64,000 nucleotides of DNA from Candidatus Pantoea edessiphila. Its GTDB lineage: Bacteria; Pseudomonadota; Gammaproteobacteria; Enterobacterales; Enterobacteriaceae. The DNA lies in NCBI RefSeq assembly GCF_002933345.1, contig NZ_PDKR01000001.1, forward strand, positions 303,680 to 367,679, in the 5' to 3' direction. The stretch's first letter is position 1, and every line of letters begins with the position of its first letter. A program made the translations under genes and the position numbers. Shown here in pieces: positions 20,990 to 32,402 of this stretch. The notes under the pieces were generated by a model. It was not told the DNA's origin. It did not search any database and worked only from the letters and a program-made list of their open reading frames with translations.

Positions 20990-23900
20990 TTATAAAAATT
21001 GATTTCGAGCATTATAAAATATCTGCATCCATGGACTATCTTCTTCCCAATCCATTGGATGCCAGGAATTACTTACAGTCCTGAATACTCTTTCAGGATG
21101 TGGCATCATTATAGTAACACGTCCATTCTCATTAGTAACTGATGTAATCCCTCTTATAGACCCATTGGGATTAGCAGGATATATTTCTGTAGCCTTCCCG
21201 AAATTATCAACAAATTTTAATACAACTAGATTTTTATTTTCTAGAGCTAATATATTTTTAGTTATATGATTATCTATACAACCTTCACCATGTGATACAC
21301 TTACGGGAATGATAGAACCTGTCATATCTTTAAAAAATAAAGAAGGGCTATCAATTACTTTTATAAGAACAAAACGTGATTCAAATCTTTCTGATTTATT
21401 TTGAGTAAAATGAGGCCATAAATCACTTCCAGGAATAATCTCTCTCAAATGAGATAACATTTGACATCCATTACATACACCTAACGTCAAAGTTTGATCT
21501 AAATGAAAGAAGCTTGCAAATTCATCATAAAGACGTGAATTAAATAAGATAGATTTTGCCCATCCTTTACCTGCACCTAATGTATCACCGTAAGAAAAAC
21601 CACCGCAAACAACTAAAATTTGAATTTTTTTTAAACTAAAACATCCATAAATTAAATCATTCATATGTACATCAATTGTAATAAAACCAGCACGATTAAA
21701 AGCAGCTGCCATTTCAACATGTGAATTAATACCTTGTTCACGTAATATTGCAACTCGAGGATGTTTGTTTTTTAAAGGTATCGAAAATGTTTTTAGCTGA
21801 AATGTTAATTTAACATTTAATCCAGGATTATTATTTTTTTTTGTTTCATGTTCTTGATCAGCACATATTGGATTATCACGTAAACGTTGCATTTGCCAAG
21901 TTGTTTCTGCCCACCATTCACGAAGAACAGACCTTTTTTCACTATAAACTACTCCTTTTTTACCTGAACGAATTACGAAAAAATCATTTTGTTGTGCACA
22001 ACCAAGAAAATAACTACAATTTAAAAGATTGTTTTCATAAAGAACTGTATTCACTATTTCATAATCATATTTATTAATTTGAATAACTGCTCCTAATTCC
22101 TCATTAAATAATGTAGCTAAAACATCATTACCTAATGCAAATATGTCAATATCAATACCACAATGACCAGCAAATGCCATTTCTGCTAGTGTAACTAATA
22201 ATCCTCCATCTGATCTATCATGATAGGCTAGTAATTTTTTCATTACAATTAATCTTTGTATTGCATTAAAAAAATTTTTTAATTGTTTTATATCTCTTAC
22301 GTCAGCAGTTTCTTTACCTAATTGACGATACACTTGAGATAATGATGTTGCTCCCAAAAAATTATTTTTTTCACCTAAATCAATTAATATCAACATATTA
22401 TCGAGATCAGATTTTATCTGAGGAGTAACAGTAAGACGAATATCTTCTACTTGAGCAAAAGCTGTAATTATTAAGGACATAGGAGAAGCCATTTCATATT
22501 TTATATTTTTATTATACCAACTTGTCTTCATAAACATAGAATCTTTACCAGCTGCAATAGTTATACCTAAAATAGGACATAATTCTTCGGTTATATTTTT
22601 TATTGCTTGATATAAACCATCATCTTCTCCTGGGTGACCATGTGCAACCATCCAGTTGGCAGACATTTTTACTCTTTTTAAAGAGCCAATGTTCGAAGCA
22701 GCTATATTAGTTAGTGCTTCACCTACTGCTAGACGGCTAGAAGAAGTAAAGTTTAATAAAGAAACTATTGGACGTTCACCTAAAGAATAGGTTGTACCAT
22801 AATAACTATCAAAACTAGCTGCAACGACTGCACAATCTGAAACTGGAACCTGCCATGGTCCAATCATTTGATCTCTTGATACTAGACCACTGATACTACG
22901 ATCGCAAATAGATATAAGAAATGTTTTCTCTGATACTGCCGGTAAATGAAGTACTCGTTTAACTGCATCATTTAATGTAATATTATCAAATTTTAAATTT
23001 ATCTTCTGAGCTTGTTTACTTGATGTATTAATAGTCATTTTCGGCATTTTCCCCATCAATATATCAATAGGTATATCAACAGGTTTATTATTAAAATAAG
23101 TGTCAATTAATGTAATATTTCTTTTTTTAGTAACTTCACCAATAATCGAATAAGGTGCTTTTTCTCTTTTACAAATTAGATCAAATTTAATTATATTTTT
23201 AGATTCAATTGCAATTACGTAACGTTCTTGAGATTCATTACACCATAACTCCATAGGAGTCATATCTTTTTCATCACTTAAAATATTACGAATATTGAAA
23301 CAACCACCATAATTTCCAGAATTAATTAATTCTGTTACAGCATTAGATAAACCTCCGGCACCAACGTCATGAATAAATATTATCGGATTTTCGTTTCCTA
23401 ATTGCCAACAACGATTAATAACTTCCTGACAACGACGTTCCATTTCTGGATTTGCGCGCTGTACTGAAGCAAAATCTAATTTTTTATTAGAACTTGATAA
23501 TATTGCAGAAGATGCAGTACTACCACCTAAACCAACTTTTATTGCTGGACCTCCTAAAACAACTATTTTCATACCAATTGATATTTTTCCTTTTCTTATA
23601 TTCTTGTTTCTAATATTACCAATGCCACCTGTTAACATGATTGGTTTATGATAACCACGAATTTCTATTCCGTTATGGGTGTGAATTTTATTTTCATAAG
23701 TACGAAAATAACCGCTTAATATTGGACGTCCAAATTCATTATTAAACATAGCACTACCTAATGGACCATCAATCATTATATCTTTAGCGCTAGCTATATT
23801 ATTTGGTTTGCCAAAATGTACTTCCCAAGGTTGTTCAAAGCCAGGAATAAACAAATTAGAAACAGAAAAACCTACTAATCCAGCTTTAGGCTCTGAACCA

Positions 23901-24871
23901 CGTCCAGTTGATCCTCCATCTCTAATTTCTCCACCGGCTCCAGTAGCTGCTCCTTCCCATGGAGATATAGCGGTTGGATGATTATGAGTTTCTACTTTCA
24001 TTAAGATATGTAAATTTTCTGCATGATAAGTATATTTTTTATTTTTATCTTCAGGGAATAAATAACTAATTTTGGGACCTTCCATAACTGATGCATTATC
24101 GTTATATGCTGAAAGAATATAATCTGGAGTTTGTTTTAAAGTATTTTTTATCATTTTAAACAAGGATTTTTTTTGTTTTTTTTTGTCTATTACCCAATTA
24201 GCATTAAATATTTTATGTCGACAGTGTTCAGAATTAATTTGAGCAAACATATAAATTTCAATATCAGTTGGATTACGTCCTAATTTGACAAAAAAATTTA
24301 GTAAATGATCTATTTCTTCTTCTGTTTGCATTAAATTAAATGCCATATTTGCTTTAACTAAAGCATTTCGTCCTTTGTTCATTACATCAATAATTTTAAA
24401 TGGCTTTGGTAAATATTCACTAAATAAATATTTAACTTTTGAAAAATCATCATATGTTGATTCTTTCATACGATCATGTAACATAATGGATATTTTTTGC
24501 CATTGTGATTTATTTAAATATGATGATTTAATATAAAAAGCTATACCTCGCTCTAATCTAATTATTTGATGAAAATTGCAATTATGAATAATATCTGTAG
24601 CTTTAGATGACCATGATGAAATAGTGCCAAGACGAGGTATTACTAATAATAAACGACCTTTATGCATATCTTTATTTGAATGATTTTTACATTGAATTAA
24701 AGACTTAAAACGATCTTTTGTGTTTTTATCTAATAATTCTTTAGTATACAAAAAATAAATGTATTCAATATAAATATCATTTACTATTAAATTAGCATCT
24801 TTAAATTTATTGATAAGTTTTTTTTTACTAATATCTGAAATCTTAAAAACACTACTAAAAAATTCAATCAT
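20990..24871 (-). CDS. purL: Phosphoribosylformylglycinamidine synthase (large single-chain PurL)
   Basis: Makes FGAM from FGAR, glutamine and ATP. The single chain of 1,293 residues (E. coli 1,295) contains the N-terminal substrate-channel domain, the ATP-binding synthase core ([31 protein letters not shown]) and a C-terminal glutamine amidotransferase with nucleophile Cys in [10 protein letters not shown] and the closing MPHPERVFR motif. It is the largest purine gene here and is fully open, which argues that purine synthesis is under selection. About 180 bases separate it from glyA; several kilobases lie between them in E. coli. Confidence 0.97.
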   Translation of the reverse strand: MIEFFSSVFKISDISKKKLINKFKDANLIVNDIYIEYIYFLYTKELLDKNTKDRFKSLIQCKNHSNKDMHKGRLLLVIPRLGTISSWSSKATDIIHNCNFHQIIRLERGIAFYIKSSYLNKSQWQKISIMLHDRMKESTYDDFSKVKYLFSEYLPKPFKIIDVMNKGRNALVKANMAFNLMQTEEEIDHLLNFFVKLGRNPTDIEIYMFAQINSEHCRHKIFNANWVIDKKKQKKSLFKMIKNTLKQTPDYILSAYNDNASVMEGPKISYLFPEDKNKKYTYHAENLHILMKVETHNHPTAISPWEGAATGAGGEIRDGGSTGRGSEPKAGLVGFSVSNLFIPGFEQPWEVHFGKPNNIASAKDIMIDGPLGSAMFNNEFGRPILSGYFRTYENKIHTHNGIEIRGYHKPIMLTGGIGNIRNKNIRKGKISIGMKIVVLGGPAIKVGLGGSTASSAILSSSNKKLDFASVQRANPEMERRCQEVINRCWQLGNENPIIFIHDVGAGGLSNAVTELINSGNYGGCFNIRNILSDEKDMTPMELWCNESQERYVIAIESKNIIKFDLICKREKAPYSIIGEVTKKRNITLIDTYFNNKPVDIPIDILMGKMPKMTINTSSKQAQKINLKFDNITLNDAVKRVLHLPAVSEKTFLISICDRSISGLVSRDQMIGPWQVPVSDCAVVAASFDSYYGTTYSLGERPIVSLLNFTSSSRLAVGEALTNIAASNIGSLKRVKMSANWMVAHGHPGEDDGLYQAIKNITEELCPILGITIAAGKDSMFMKTSWYNKNIKYEMASPMSLIITAFAQVEDIRLTVTPQIKSDLDNMLILIDLGEKNNFLGATSLSQVYRQLGKETADVRDIKQLKNFFNAIQRLIVMKKLLAYHDRSDGGLLVTLAEMAFAGHCGIDIDIFALGNDVLATLFNEELGAVIQINKYDYEIVNTVLYENNLLNCSYFLGCAQQNDFFVIRSGKKGVVYSEKRSVLREWWAETTWQMQRLRDNPICADQEHETKKNNNPGLNVKLTFQLKTFSIPLKNKHPRVAILREQGINSHVEMAAAFNRAGFITIDVHMNDLIYGCFSLKKIQILVVCGGFSYGDTLGAGKGWAKSILFNSRLYDEFASFFHLDQTLTLGVCNGCQMLSHLREIIPGSDLWPHFTQNKSERFESRFVLIKVIDSPSLFFKDMTGSIIPVSVSHGEGCIDNHITKNILALENKNLVVLKFVDNFGKATEIYPANPNGSIRGITSVTNENGRVTIMMPHPERVFRTVSNSWHPMDWEEDSPWMQIFYNARNQFL

Positions 24872-25064
24872 TATAAAAATAAAATCTCTTATCTTAAGCT
24901 AAATTTTTATTATTATCATTTAATTATGATAAACATCATATCATTAGAGCAGAACAATTATGAAAATGATTATTTAATAAACATAAATTATATTATTTTT
25001 TAATAATATATTTAAAATATTTTAAATATAATAATTTAGAAATCATTTTGTTATTAATCAATTA

Positions 25065-25529
25065 TTAAATAATTTTACTTTTTCGCACTAAATAAAAAAA
25101 ATCATTTAATAATGATAAACATTCTTTAGATAACACACCTTTAGTTAATTTTATTTTATGGTTTATACCTGAATAATTTAAAACATTCAATACGGATTGG
25201 ACTGCACCAGTTTTCATATCATCGATTCCATATACTAATCTTTCTATTCTACTATGTACTAATGCACCTGCGCACATCGTGCATGGTTCCAAAGTAACAT
25301 ATAACGTAGTGTTCAGTAAACGATAATTTTTTAAAGTTTTACCAGCTTCACGTATTGCTATTATTTCTGCATGAGCACTTGGATCATTTTGGCTAATTGA
25401 ACGATTCCAACCTTTTCCTATGATTTTATTATTTTTTACTAAAAGTGCTCCAACCGGTACTTCACCTTCTTTAAAAGCTATATTTGCCATATTTATCGCG
25501 TATCTCATCCAATATTCATCTTTTTTCAT
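25065..25529 (-). CDS. tadA: tRNA-specific adenosine deaminase TadA
   Basis: Deaminates A34 to inosine in tRNA-Arg(ACG). The zinc site is visible as SAHAEI (His53, catalytic Glu55) and PCTMCAG (Cys83, Cys86), the cytidine/deoxycytidylate deaminase signature. Length 154 against 167, with a shorter C-terminus. It is followed 30 bases later on the same strand by pgpC, as in E. coli. Activity is needed to read CGU, CGC and CGA codons. Confidence 0.96.
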   Translation of the reverse strand: MKKDEYWMRYAINMANIAFKEGEVPVGALLVKNNKIIGKGWNRSISQNDPSAHAEIIAIREAGKTLKNYRLLNTTLYVTLEPCTMCAGALVHSRIERLVYGIDDMKTGAVQSVLNVLNYSGINHKIKLTKGVLSKECLSLLNDFFYLVRKSKII

Positions 25530-25558
25530 TTAAAAACATATATTCCTTAATAAATATC

Positions 25559-26212
25559 TTATTTTAATTTTTTAATTTTGCCATGGACATCAACAAGCCA
25601 ACGCTTTTGACAAAAAGACAACAATGGATAATCTTTTTTATTATCACTATAACCACCATAAAGTTTTAATGGTGTTCCGATTTTCATTTCTAATTGATTT
25701 ACCTTTTCATATCCAATACAACGTACTTTTAATATCCTTCCACCCCAACCACGTTCCATTTGACTAGCTATTAAATTTATTTGTTTAAAAAAAGAATAAT
25801 CATAATAAATTTGTTCAACTAATGATTGTGGTGAACCAGTAATTACCCAAACATCAACATCATTACTACTAATATAATTAATTAATTTTTGTTGTACTAT
25901 TGGAAAAATTTTCATGCGTAATCTAAACCATCCTACAAATTTTTTTTCTAAATTTAATAATGAAAGCTCAGTTCTACCAAAAGTAATAGACCATAATAAT
26001 AAACTAATTGGCCAACGAGATGTGGATCCTTTAATAACCAGTCCAATTCCTATTATTGGTAACAACAACAATAATAACAATACATTAAGTGGAAGATGAA
26101 AAATTAGATAAAATATAAAACTGCCGAATATATCTTGTTTATGCAATGTGCCATCTAAATCAAAAAATATTATTTTACGTTGACTTGTATCTTTAATTGA
26201 TTTTTTTTTCAT
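25559..26212 (-). CDS. pgpC: Phosphatidylglycerophosphatase C (HAD family)
   Basis: Inner-membrane HAD phosphatase that removes the phosphate from phosphatidylglycerol-phosphate. The nucleophile motif is FFDLDGTLHKQD near residue 18, motif II is VITGSPQS near 124, and the later GYSDNKKDYPLL carries the acidic motif. A hydrophobic hairpin (LNVLLLLLLLPIIGIGLVI) follows motif I. Length 217 against about 211. Matches E. coli YfhB in sequence and position next to tadA. If the other PG-phosphate phosphatases are lost it would be essential. Confidence 0.94.
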   Translation of the reverse strand: MKKKSIKDTSQRKIIFFDLDGTLHKQDIFGSFIFYLIFHLPLNVLLLLLLLPIIGIGLVIKGSTSRWPISLLLWSITFGRTELSLLNLEKKFVGWFRLRMKIFPIVQQKLINYISSNDVDVWVITGSPQSLVEQIYYDYSFFKQINLIASQMERGWGGRILKVRCIGYEKVNQLEMKIGTPLKLYGGYSDNKKDYPLLSFCQKRWLVDVHGKIKKLK

Positions 26213-26317
26213 ATCGTATAACTTATTATTTATAATAAATTGATAAATGACAATTTTAATTATTTTTGTAAACTTAATTTACAAATCATATCATGTTTAA
26301 ATATCATTAAATTTGAA

Positions 26318-26698
26318 TTAATTTTCTATAATTACAATAGCACATGCGTAATAACGTTCATCTGTTAAAGATACATGTATATTTTTGACTCCCAGTCTTT
26401 TAGCTAGCTTAAATACATTGTTACTAAATATCAGTTTAGGTTTACCTAATGAATCATTCAAAACTTCAAATTGATTAAATGACAAATCACCTCTTATACC
26501 AGTACCTAATGCTTTAGATGCTGCTTCTTTAACAGCTAAACGCTTAGCTAAAAATCTAGCTGGTTGTTTATTTGAATAATATTGATGGCATTCAAATTTA
26601 GTTAAAATACGATTTGCTAAGCAATTACCAAAACGATTAATTATTCTAATAACACGTTCTATTTCAACAATATCAGTACCTATTCCTAAAATAGCCAT
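26318..26698 (-). CDS. acpS: Holo-[acyl-carrier-protein] synthase
   Basis: Transfers the phosphopantetheine arm of CoA to acyl carrier protein, activating fatty-acid synthesis. Signature [12 protein letters not shown] at residues 5-16 and the [19 protein letters not shown] segment with the metal-binding Glu are present. Length 126 equals E. coli. Its ATG overlaps the pdxJ stop by one base (TAATG), the conserved pdxJ-acpS pair. CoaA, encoded later in this window, feeds its CoA substrate. Confidence 0.97.
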   Translation of the reverse strand: MAILGIGTDIVEIERVIRIINRFGNCLANRILTKFECHQYYSNKQPARFLAKRLAVKEAASKALGTGIRGDLSFNQFEVLNDSLGKPKLIFSNNVFKLAKRLGVKNIHVSLTDERYYACAIVIIEN

Positions 26699-27429
26699 TA
26701 CCTACAAGCTTCTCTTAATAATTGCTTCATATCTTTTACTGCATTAGCTAATCCATTAATTAAAGCGTAACTAATAATAGAATGCCCTATATTTAGTTCA
26801 CATATTTTGGGTATAGAGGCAATTGGTATAACGTTATGATAATTTAAACCATGCCCAGCATTTATTTTTAATCCAAAGTTTGCTGCAAAAATAACAGCTT
26901 TATTAATACGTTCTAATTCTTTATCACGTAGTAAACCTTCTGTCATTCCTGCATATGTACCTGTATGAATTTCAATACATTTTACTCCAGTAGATAATGC
27001 AGATTCGATTTGAATTGGATCAGCATCAATAAACAGTGAAACTATTATCCCATCTTTGCTTAATAATTTCACTGCTTGGTTAATTTCGGTTTTTTTATTT
27101 AGCACATCTAATCCACCTTCAGTAGTAATTTCTTGATTTTTTTCAGGTACTAAACAACAAGAATAAGGTTTTACTTCTCTAGCAAAATTAATCATATCTT
27201 CATCAATCGCTATCTCAAGATTCATCTTAGTTTGAATCGTTCTATTGATTATTGTAACATCTCGATCTGTGATATGACGTCTATCTTTACGTAAATGGAC
27301 TGTAATACTGTCAGCGCCTGACTGTTCAGCAATTAAAGCAGCTAATAAAGGATCAGGATAATTATTACCACGTATATTACGTACAGTACCAATATGATCA
27401 ATATTTACACCTAACATTAAATTCGACAT
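26698..27429 (-). CDS. pdxJ: Pyridoxine 5'-phosphate synthase
   Basis: Condenses aminoacetone phosphate and deoxyxylulose phosphate to pyridoxine phosphate, the ring-closing step of vitamin B6 synthesis. Visible are [13 protein letters not shown] at the start, [17 protein letters not shown] and the INAGHGLNY phosphate-binding segment. Length 243 equals E. coli. It is upstream of and coupled to acpS. recO, normally between era and pdxJ, is absent: only 122 bases separate the two. B6 supply supports IscS and GlyA. Confidence 0.97.
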   Translation of the reverse strand: MSNLMLGVNIDHIGTVRNIRGNNYPDPLLAALIAEQSGADSITVHLRKDRRHITDRDVTIINRTIQTKMNLEIAIDEDMINFAREVKPYSCCLVPEKNQEITTEGGLDVLNKKTEINQAVKLLSKDGIIVSLFIDADPIQIESALSTGVKCIEIHTGTYAGMTEGLLRDKELERINKAVIFAANFGLKINAGHGLNYHNVIPIASIPKICELNIGHSIISYALINGLANAVKDMKQLLREACR

Positions 27430-27551
27430 AATGACCGACCTTTTTTATAAAAAATTTTATGAAAATAACGCTTAACTTTATGCAAGAACAAATATTTTGA
27501 AATTTGTTTCAATTAACTTTAAATCATTAGGCATTAAAAAATAGACTATTG

Positions 27552-28397
27552 TCAAGAATATACTTTTACCCATAGATAAAGATTTACTTTAGTTTTAAAT
27601 ATTTTTTCCATATCTAAACGAGCTGTAGTACTTATAATTTTAATTATGCTACCTCTATTGCCAACTATGATTTTTTTTTGACTATTATATTTAACTAAAA
27701 TATTACCACTAACATCAAAACTTTTTTTCTTATTTATAACAAATTTTTTTATCTCAATAGAAGATTTATAAGGTAGTTCTGCCCTAAGAAAATGTAATAA
27801 TTTTTCTCTAATAATTTCTGAAGCTATAAAACGTTCAGAACAAGTGGTAATATGTTCTCTAGGATAATAGTGTTCATTTTGTGGTAATTGTTTTTTTATG
27901 ATTTTTAAGATAGTATCTGTATTTTCGCCATTTTGAGCAGAAATAGGGATAATTTCTAAAAAATTTCTTTTCTTACTTAAGAAGTCAATATAGGATAATA
28001 GATTGTTTTTATTTTTAATTTTATCTATTTTATTTATTGCTAATATTACTGAAGATTTTACGTTAGATAACTTATTTAATAATATTTCATCATTCTTAGT
28101 CCAATTTATAGCTTCAACTACTAATATAATAAAATTAATGTCTTCTATTATATTATTTATAATGAAATTTGCTTTGTTTGATTTGTTTTTATTATAATCT
28201 AAACCTGGAGTATCTAAATAAATAATTTGATGCTTATCTTCTGTATAGATACCTGTAATCAGGTTACGAGTAGTTTGTGATTTATACGAAGTAATTGATA
28301 TTTTTTTTCCTAACAGTTTGTTAATTAATGTAGATTTTCCAACATTAGAACGACCAACTATAGCCACAAAACCACAATGAGTAATAAAATTGTTCAT
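27552..28397 (-). CDS. era: GTPase Era, C-terminus shortened
   Basis: Ras-like GTPase with a KH domain that binds the 3' end of 16S rRNA during 30S maturation. P-loop GRSNVGKS, switch [17 protein letters not shown] and the KH signature [12 protein letters not shown] are visible. Length 281 against 301: it stops at LWVKVYS, where E. coli continues with about 20 residues beginning GWADDE. Reading the other frames past the stop gives no match to the missing tail. Its ATG overlaps the rnc stop (ATGA), so rnc and era are coupled as in E. coli. Confidence 0.95.
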   Translation of the reverse strand: MNNFITHCGFVAIVGRSNVGKSTLINKLLGKKISITSYKSQTTRNLITGIYTEDKHQIIYLDTPGLDYNKNKSNKANFIINNIIEDINFIILVVEAINWTKNDEILLNKLSNVKSSVILAINKIDKIKNKNNLLSYIDFLSKKRNFLEIIPISAQNGENTDTILKIIKKQLPQNEHYYPREHITTCSERFIASEIIREKLLHFLRAELPYKSSIEIKKFVINKKKSFDVSGNILVKYNSQKKIIVGNRGSIIKIISTTARLDMEKIFKTKVNLYLWVKVYS

Positions 28398-29074
28398 TTA
28401 AGTCCTAAGGTAATTAAAGCTTGTTTAGCAGCTGCTTGTTCTGCTTTACGTCTACTAAAACCTACACCGACAATTGGCTCATTTATCCCACTTACTTGAC
28501 AATGAATTGTAAATTCTTGATCATGAGCTTCGCCACGTACCATTACCATTAGATAAGTTGGCAAGGGTAAGTGACGACTTTGTAAAAACTCTTGTAAACG
28601 AGTCTTATAGTCTTTTTGTTTATCTCCTGGACTTATTTCATCTAATTGAGTCTGATACCAACTCAAAATTAGTTTCTCTATTGTATATATATTACTATCA
28701 AGAAAAATACCCCCAATAATTGCCTCTACTGTATCCGCTAAAATAGATTCGCGGCGAAATCCTCCACTTTTTAATTCACCAGTGCCTAAACGCAAGCATT
28801 CACCAAGATCAAATTTACGAGCCATTTCTGCTAAAGTATTTCCTCTTACTAAAGTAGCACGCATACGACTCATATCTCCTTCATTGATAGATGGGAACTT
28901 ATGATAAAGTACATTTGCAATTACGTAATTAAGAATAGAATCACCAAGAAATTCAAGACGTTCATTATGTTTACTGTTTGCACTGCGATGTGTTAAAGCT
29001 TGTTTTAAAAGTTCCAAATGTATAAAAGTATATCCAATTTTATTTTGAAGTTTATTTATCAAAAAGTGGTTCAT
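28394..29074 (-). CDS. rnc: Ribonuclease III
   Basis: Double-strand-specific endonuclease that cuts the rRNA precursor and many mRNAs. The catalytic signature [10 protein letters not shown] holds Glu38, Glu41 and Asp45; [10 protein letters not shown] carries the second acidic pair near 113-117. The C-terminal dsRNA-binding domain ends [14 protein letters not shown]. Length 226 equals E. coli. It lies 123 bases after lepB and overlaps era. The E. coli rnc leader hairpin used for self-cleavage is not obvious here. Confidence 0.97.
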   Translation of the reverse strand: MNHFLINKLQNKIGYTFIHLELLKQALTHRSANSKHNERLEFLGDSILNYVIANVLYHKFPSINEGDMSRMRATLVRGNTLAEMARKFDLGECLRLGTGELKSGGFRRESILADTVEAIIGGIFLDSNIYTIEKLILSWYQTQLDEISPGDKQKDYKTRLQEFLQSRHLPLPTYLMVMVRGEAHDQEFTIHCQVSGINEPIVGVGFSRRKAEQAAAKQALITLGLK

Positions 29075-29197
29075 GTGATTCCAAAATTTTTACATTCATA
29101 AATCTTAACATAAAATGAAACTAATTACTTAATATGTCTTTGTTTGTTAAAAATATCACCTCATAAAATCAAATAGTTTAATTAATTGAATAATTAT

Positions 29198-30115
29198 TTA
29201 TTCAATGCTGCCAATGCGATTTAATCTTATTCCAGTTGGCCACATATTTTCTTGTTTTTCAAAACTCATCCAAATAAAAACAGCTTTACCTATAAAATTA
29301 CGTTCAGGAACAAATCCCCAATAGCGACTATCTGAACTATTATCACGGTTATCACCCATTACAAAATACTGACCTTCTGGTACAATCCAAGTTGCCTGTG
29401 GTTGACCAGGTTGATGATAATATAAATCAACTTGATCGCCTATTGTTTTTGAAATTAAAATGTCATGGGTAATTTTACCAATAGTTTCCTTGCGTGTATT
29501 AAAAATAGAACTATCAACTATTTCACTTTCAAAATTTTGATAAAAATTATTATCTTTACTAAATGTTTGAAAGAAATTACTTGGTTTAATATTAGTGTAG
29601 GTAATTTGTAATAAATTATTGCAGTTTTTTTGATTTTTACATGCCGGTATTATTTTGAGTGTTTTGCTGAAAGCATTATAAGTTATTTTGTCCCCTGGAA
29701 TGCTAATAACACGTTTAATATAATTTAATGTTGGTTCTTTAGGATATTGAAATACAGCAATATCGCCACGTTTTGGTTTATAGGTTGATATTAACATGTT
29801 TTGATTGATTGGATTTTTTATTCCATATGCAAATTTTTTTACTAGAATAAAATCTCCAATCAATAAAGTAGGCATCATTGAACCAGAAGGTATTTGAAAT
29901 GGTTCGTAAAAAAAAGAACGAAAAACAAATACAATCATTACTGTCGGAAATATTGATGCTAGAAATTGAATTGTTTTTTTAAATATATTTAAATTTATGA
30001 TTTTTTTATCTAGTATTTCAATACTATTTTGTGATGGCCAATTAAAATAATTAATAATCCAAATAATGCCAGTAAATAATGTTATAAATAATAAAACTAG
30101 AGAAAAATTAACCAT
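29198..30115 (-). CDS. lepB: Signal peptidase I
   Basis: Inner-membrane serine protease that removes signal peptides from exported proteins. Ser79 (IPSGSMMPT) and Lys134 (YIKRVIS) form the catalytic dyad; MGDNRDNSSDSRYWGFVP is conserved. Two transmembrane helices (about 3-21 and 50-68) precede the periplasmic domain. The start at 30115 gives MVNFSLVLLF, like E. coli, and AAAGGA lies inside the end of lepA. An ATG further upstream would overlap lepA by 32 bases. About 305 residues against 324. Confidence 0.96.
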   Translation of the reverse strand: MVNFSLVLLFITLFTGIIWIINYFNWPSQNSIEILDKKIINLNIFKKTIQFLASIFPTVMIVFVFRSFFYEPFQIPSGSMMPTLLIGDFILVKKFAYGIKNPINQNMLISTYKPKRGDIAVFQYPKEPTLNYIKRVISIPGDKITYNAFSKTLKIIPACKNQKNCNNLLQITYTNIKPSNFFQTFSKDNNFYQNFESEIVDSSIFNTRKETIGKITHDILISKTIGDQVDLYYHQPGQPQATWIVPEGQYFVMGDNRDNSSDSRYWGFVPERNFIGKAVFIWMSFEKQENMWPTGIRLNRIGSIE

Positions 30116-30116
30116 T

Positions 30117-31928
30117 TTATAATCCTTTATTTTCTGTCTTTTTTTCAATATCTAAAATAGCTAAAAATGCTTCCTGTGGTACAGCAACATTGCCAATTAA
30201 TTTCATTCTTTTTTTTCCTTCTTTTTGTTTTTGTATAAGTTTTTTCTTACGACTAATATCTCCACCATAACATTTAGAAAGAACATTTTTACGTAATTGT
30301 TTAATATTGGTACGTGCTATAATATGATTTCCAATAGCTGCTTGAAGTGCAATATCAAATTGATGACGAGGAATTATATCTTTTAATTTTTCAATTAATT
30401 TTTTTCCTATAGGTAGTGCATTACTACGATGGATAATTAATGTTAAAGCATCAACCCGTTCAGAATTAATTAAAATATCAATTCGAACCATATTAGAAAT
30501 TTGGAAACATTTGAAATTATAATCTAAAGAAGCATAACCACTTGATATAGATTTAAGACGATCAAAAAAATCTAATACTACTTCTGCCATAGGTATATCA
30601 TAAGTTAGTGAAACATGATTTCCATGATATACTAAATCGGTTTGCACTCCACGTTTTTGAACACATAATGTAATAATCTTACCTAGATATTTCTTTGGAA
30701 ACAACATATTACAAGTAACAATAGGTTCACGTAATTCTTTAATATTATTTGCTGGTGGTAATTTTGATGGATTATCAATGTATATAATATTACCATTAAC
30801 AATTTTTACTTCATATGCAACAGTAGGAGATGTAGTAATTAAATCAAGGTTGTATTCTCGTTCTAAACGTTCTTTAACAATTTCCATATGTAACATGCCT
30901 AAAAATCCGCATCTAAAACCAAATCCTAATATATTGGATCTCTCCGGTTCATAAAATAATGAGGAGTCATTTAGACTCAATTTACTAAGGGCATCACGAA
31001 AAGATTCATAGTTGTTTGGTTTAGTTGGAAATAAACCGGCATAAACTTGTGGTTTAATCTTTTTAAAACCAGATAATGCAATATCAGTAGGATTATGTGC
31101 ATTTGTTAAAGTATCTCCTACTAAACCATTAAGAACTTCTTTGATAGCACATATTATCCATCCTACTTCACCACACCTTAATTTATCACAATCAACTCTT
31201 TTTGGAGTAAATATTCCTATTCTATCGGCGTAATATGTACGATTATTGCTAAGTATTTTAATTTTATCTCCTTTAAATAAAGTGCCATTTTTTATTCTTA
31301 TTAAAAATATTGCACCGAGATATTTATCAAACCATGAGTCAATTATTAATGCTTGTAATGGAGCATTAGGATTACCTGATGGTGGTGGAATATCAGTTAT
31401 CAAACGCTCTAAAATGTCTTTAACACCTAATCCTGTTTTAGCTGAACATCTTATTGCTTTGGTTGAATCAATTCCTATTATGTCTTCAATTTCTTTACCA
31501 ACCCGATCAGGATCAGCTGATAATAAATCAATTTTATTTAAAACCAGTAAAATTTCTAAATTCATATCAATTGCATTATAGCAATTTGCTAAGGTTTGAA
31601 CCTGTACTCCTTGAACAGCATCTACTATCAATATTGCACCTTCACAAGCTGCAAGAGAACGAGAAACTTCATAAGAAAAATCAACATGTCCAGGAGTATC
31701 AATAAGGTTCAATTGATAAATTTTATCATCACTTGCTTTATAAGTAAGTTTTACATTTTGAGCTTTAATCGTAATTCCACGTTCACGTTCCAAATCCATT
31801 GAATCAAGTACTTGATCAGACATTTCTCGATCACTTAAGCCACCACAAATCTGAATGAAACGATCAGATAATGTAGATTTTCCATGATCAATATGTGCAA
31901 TAATAGAAAAATTTCTTATTGTTTTCAT
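30117..31928 (-). CDS. lepA: Elongation factor 4 (LepA), back-translocating GTPase
   Basis: Translational GTPase related to EF-G, acting in initiation or on stalled ribosomes. G1 is [10 protein letters not shown]2 [11 protein letters not shown]3 DTPGHVDF, G4 NKID. The LepA-specific C-terminus is intact ([24 protein letters not shown]). Length 603 against 599. First gene of the lepA-lepB-rnc-era run, with lepB starting one base after its stop. The rseABC and rpoE genes found upstream in E. coli are missing. Confidence 0.97.
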   Translation of the reverse strand: MKTIRNFSIIAHIDHGKSTLSDRFIQICGGLSDREMSDQVLDSMDLERERGITIKAQNVKLTYKASDDKIYQLNLIDTPGHVDFSYEVSRSLAACEGAILIVDAVQGVQVQTLANCYNAIDMNLEILLVLNKIDLLSADPDRVGKEIEDIIGIDSTKAIRCSAKTGLGVKDILERLITDIPPPSGNPNAPLQALIIDSWFDKYLGAIFLIRIKNGTLFKGDKIKILSNNRTYYADRIGIFTPKRVDCDKLRCGEVGWIICAIKEVLNGLVGDTLTNAHNPTDIALSGFKKIKPQVYAGLFPTKPNNYESFRDALSKLSLNDSSLFYEPERSNILGFGFRCGFLGMLHMEIVKERLEREYNLDLITTSPTVAYEVKIVNGNIIYIDNPSKLPPANNIKELREPIVTCNMLFPKKYLGKIITLCVQKRGVQTDLVYHGNHVSLTYDIPMAEVVLDFFDRLKSISSGYASLDYNFKCFQISNMVRIDILINSERVDALTLIIHRSNALPIGKKLIEKLKDIIPRHQFDIALQAAIGNHIIARTNIKQLRKNVLSKCYGGDISRKKKLIQKQKEGKKRMKLIGNVAVPQEAFLAILDIEKKTENKGL

Positions 31929-32402
31929 TATATTAATTTATTAATAATATTATAGAAAATTAATAGTTATTTCAAATTGATAATTATATTTTTTATTAGT
32001 TAGATGTAGTAAATAATATATTTTAATATTGTACATATTGGAAATATTATTTTATATAATAAATTTAATTTTAATAAAATAAATATTTAACTAACTATAG
32101 TAAAAAAATAAATTAAGGGTATACGTTATTTATTTTAACAAAATGTTGTTAATTAAACAAATTTAGTGTTAAATGATAATAAATGACTTTAGAATTAAAT
32201 AAATAGGGCTTAATATTTTATATTATTAAAATAGCTTAGAGTAAATTGATTTAATAGTTGAATTATTTGTGTATTAACACATTAATTAATTTAATTAAAT
32301 ACGTTATTAATTGCTTACATATAAGATATGTATTATAAATAACTTTGTTATAATTAAAATTTATTATTCTCAAATGCTTTTATTAATTTATTTTAAAATA
32401 AA
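31929..32402. other. 474-base spacer at the lost rpoE-rseABC position
   Basis: Lies between divergent lepA and nadB. In E. coli rpoE, rseA, rseB and rseC occupy this interval. No frame resembling any of them and no RNA gene is visible; the sequence is AT-rich and must contain the two divergent promoters. Confidence 0.6.

Noticed and set aside
27430..27554. Missing Era tail continued in another frame
   Set aside because: Translations past the era stop in the other frames do not resemble the E. coli tail, so a simple frameshift is not supported.
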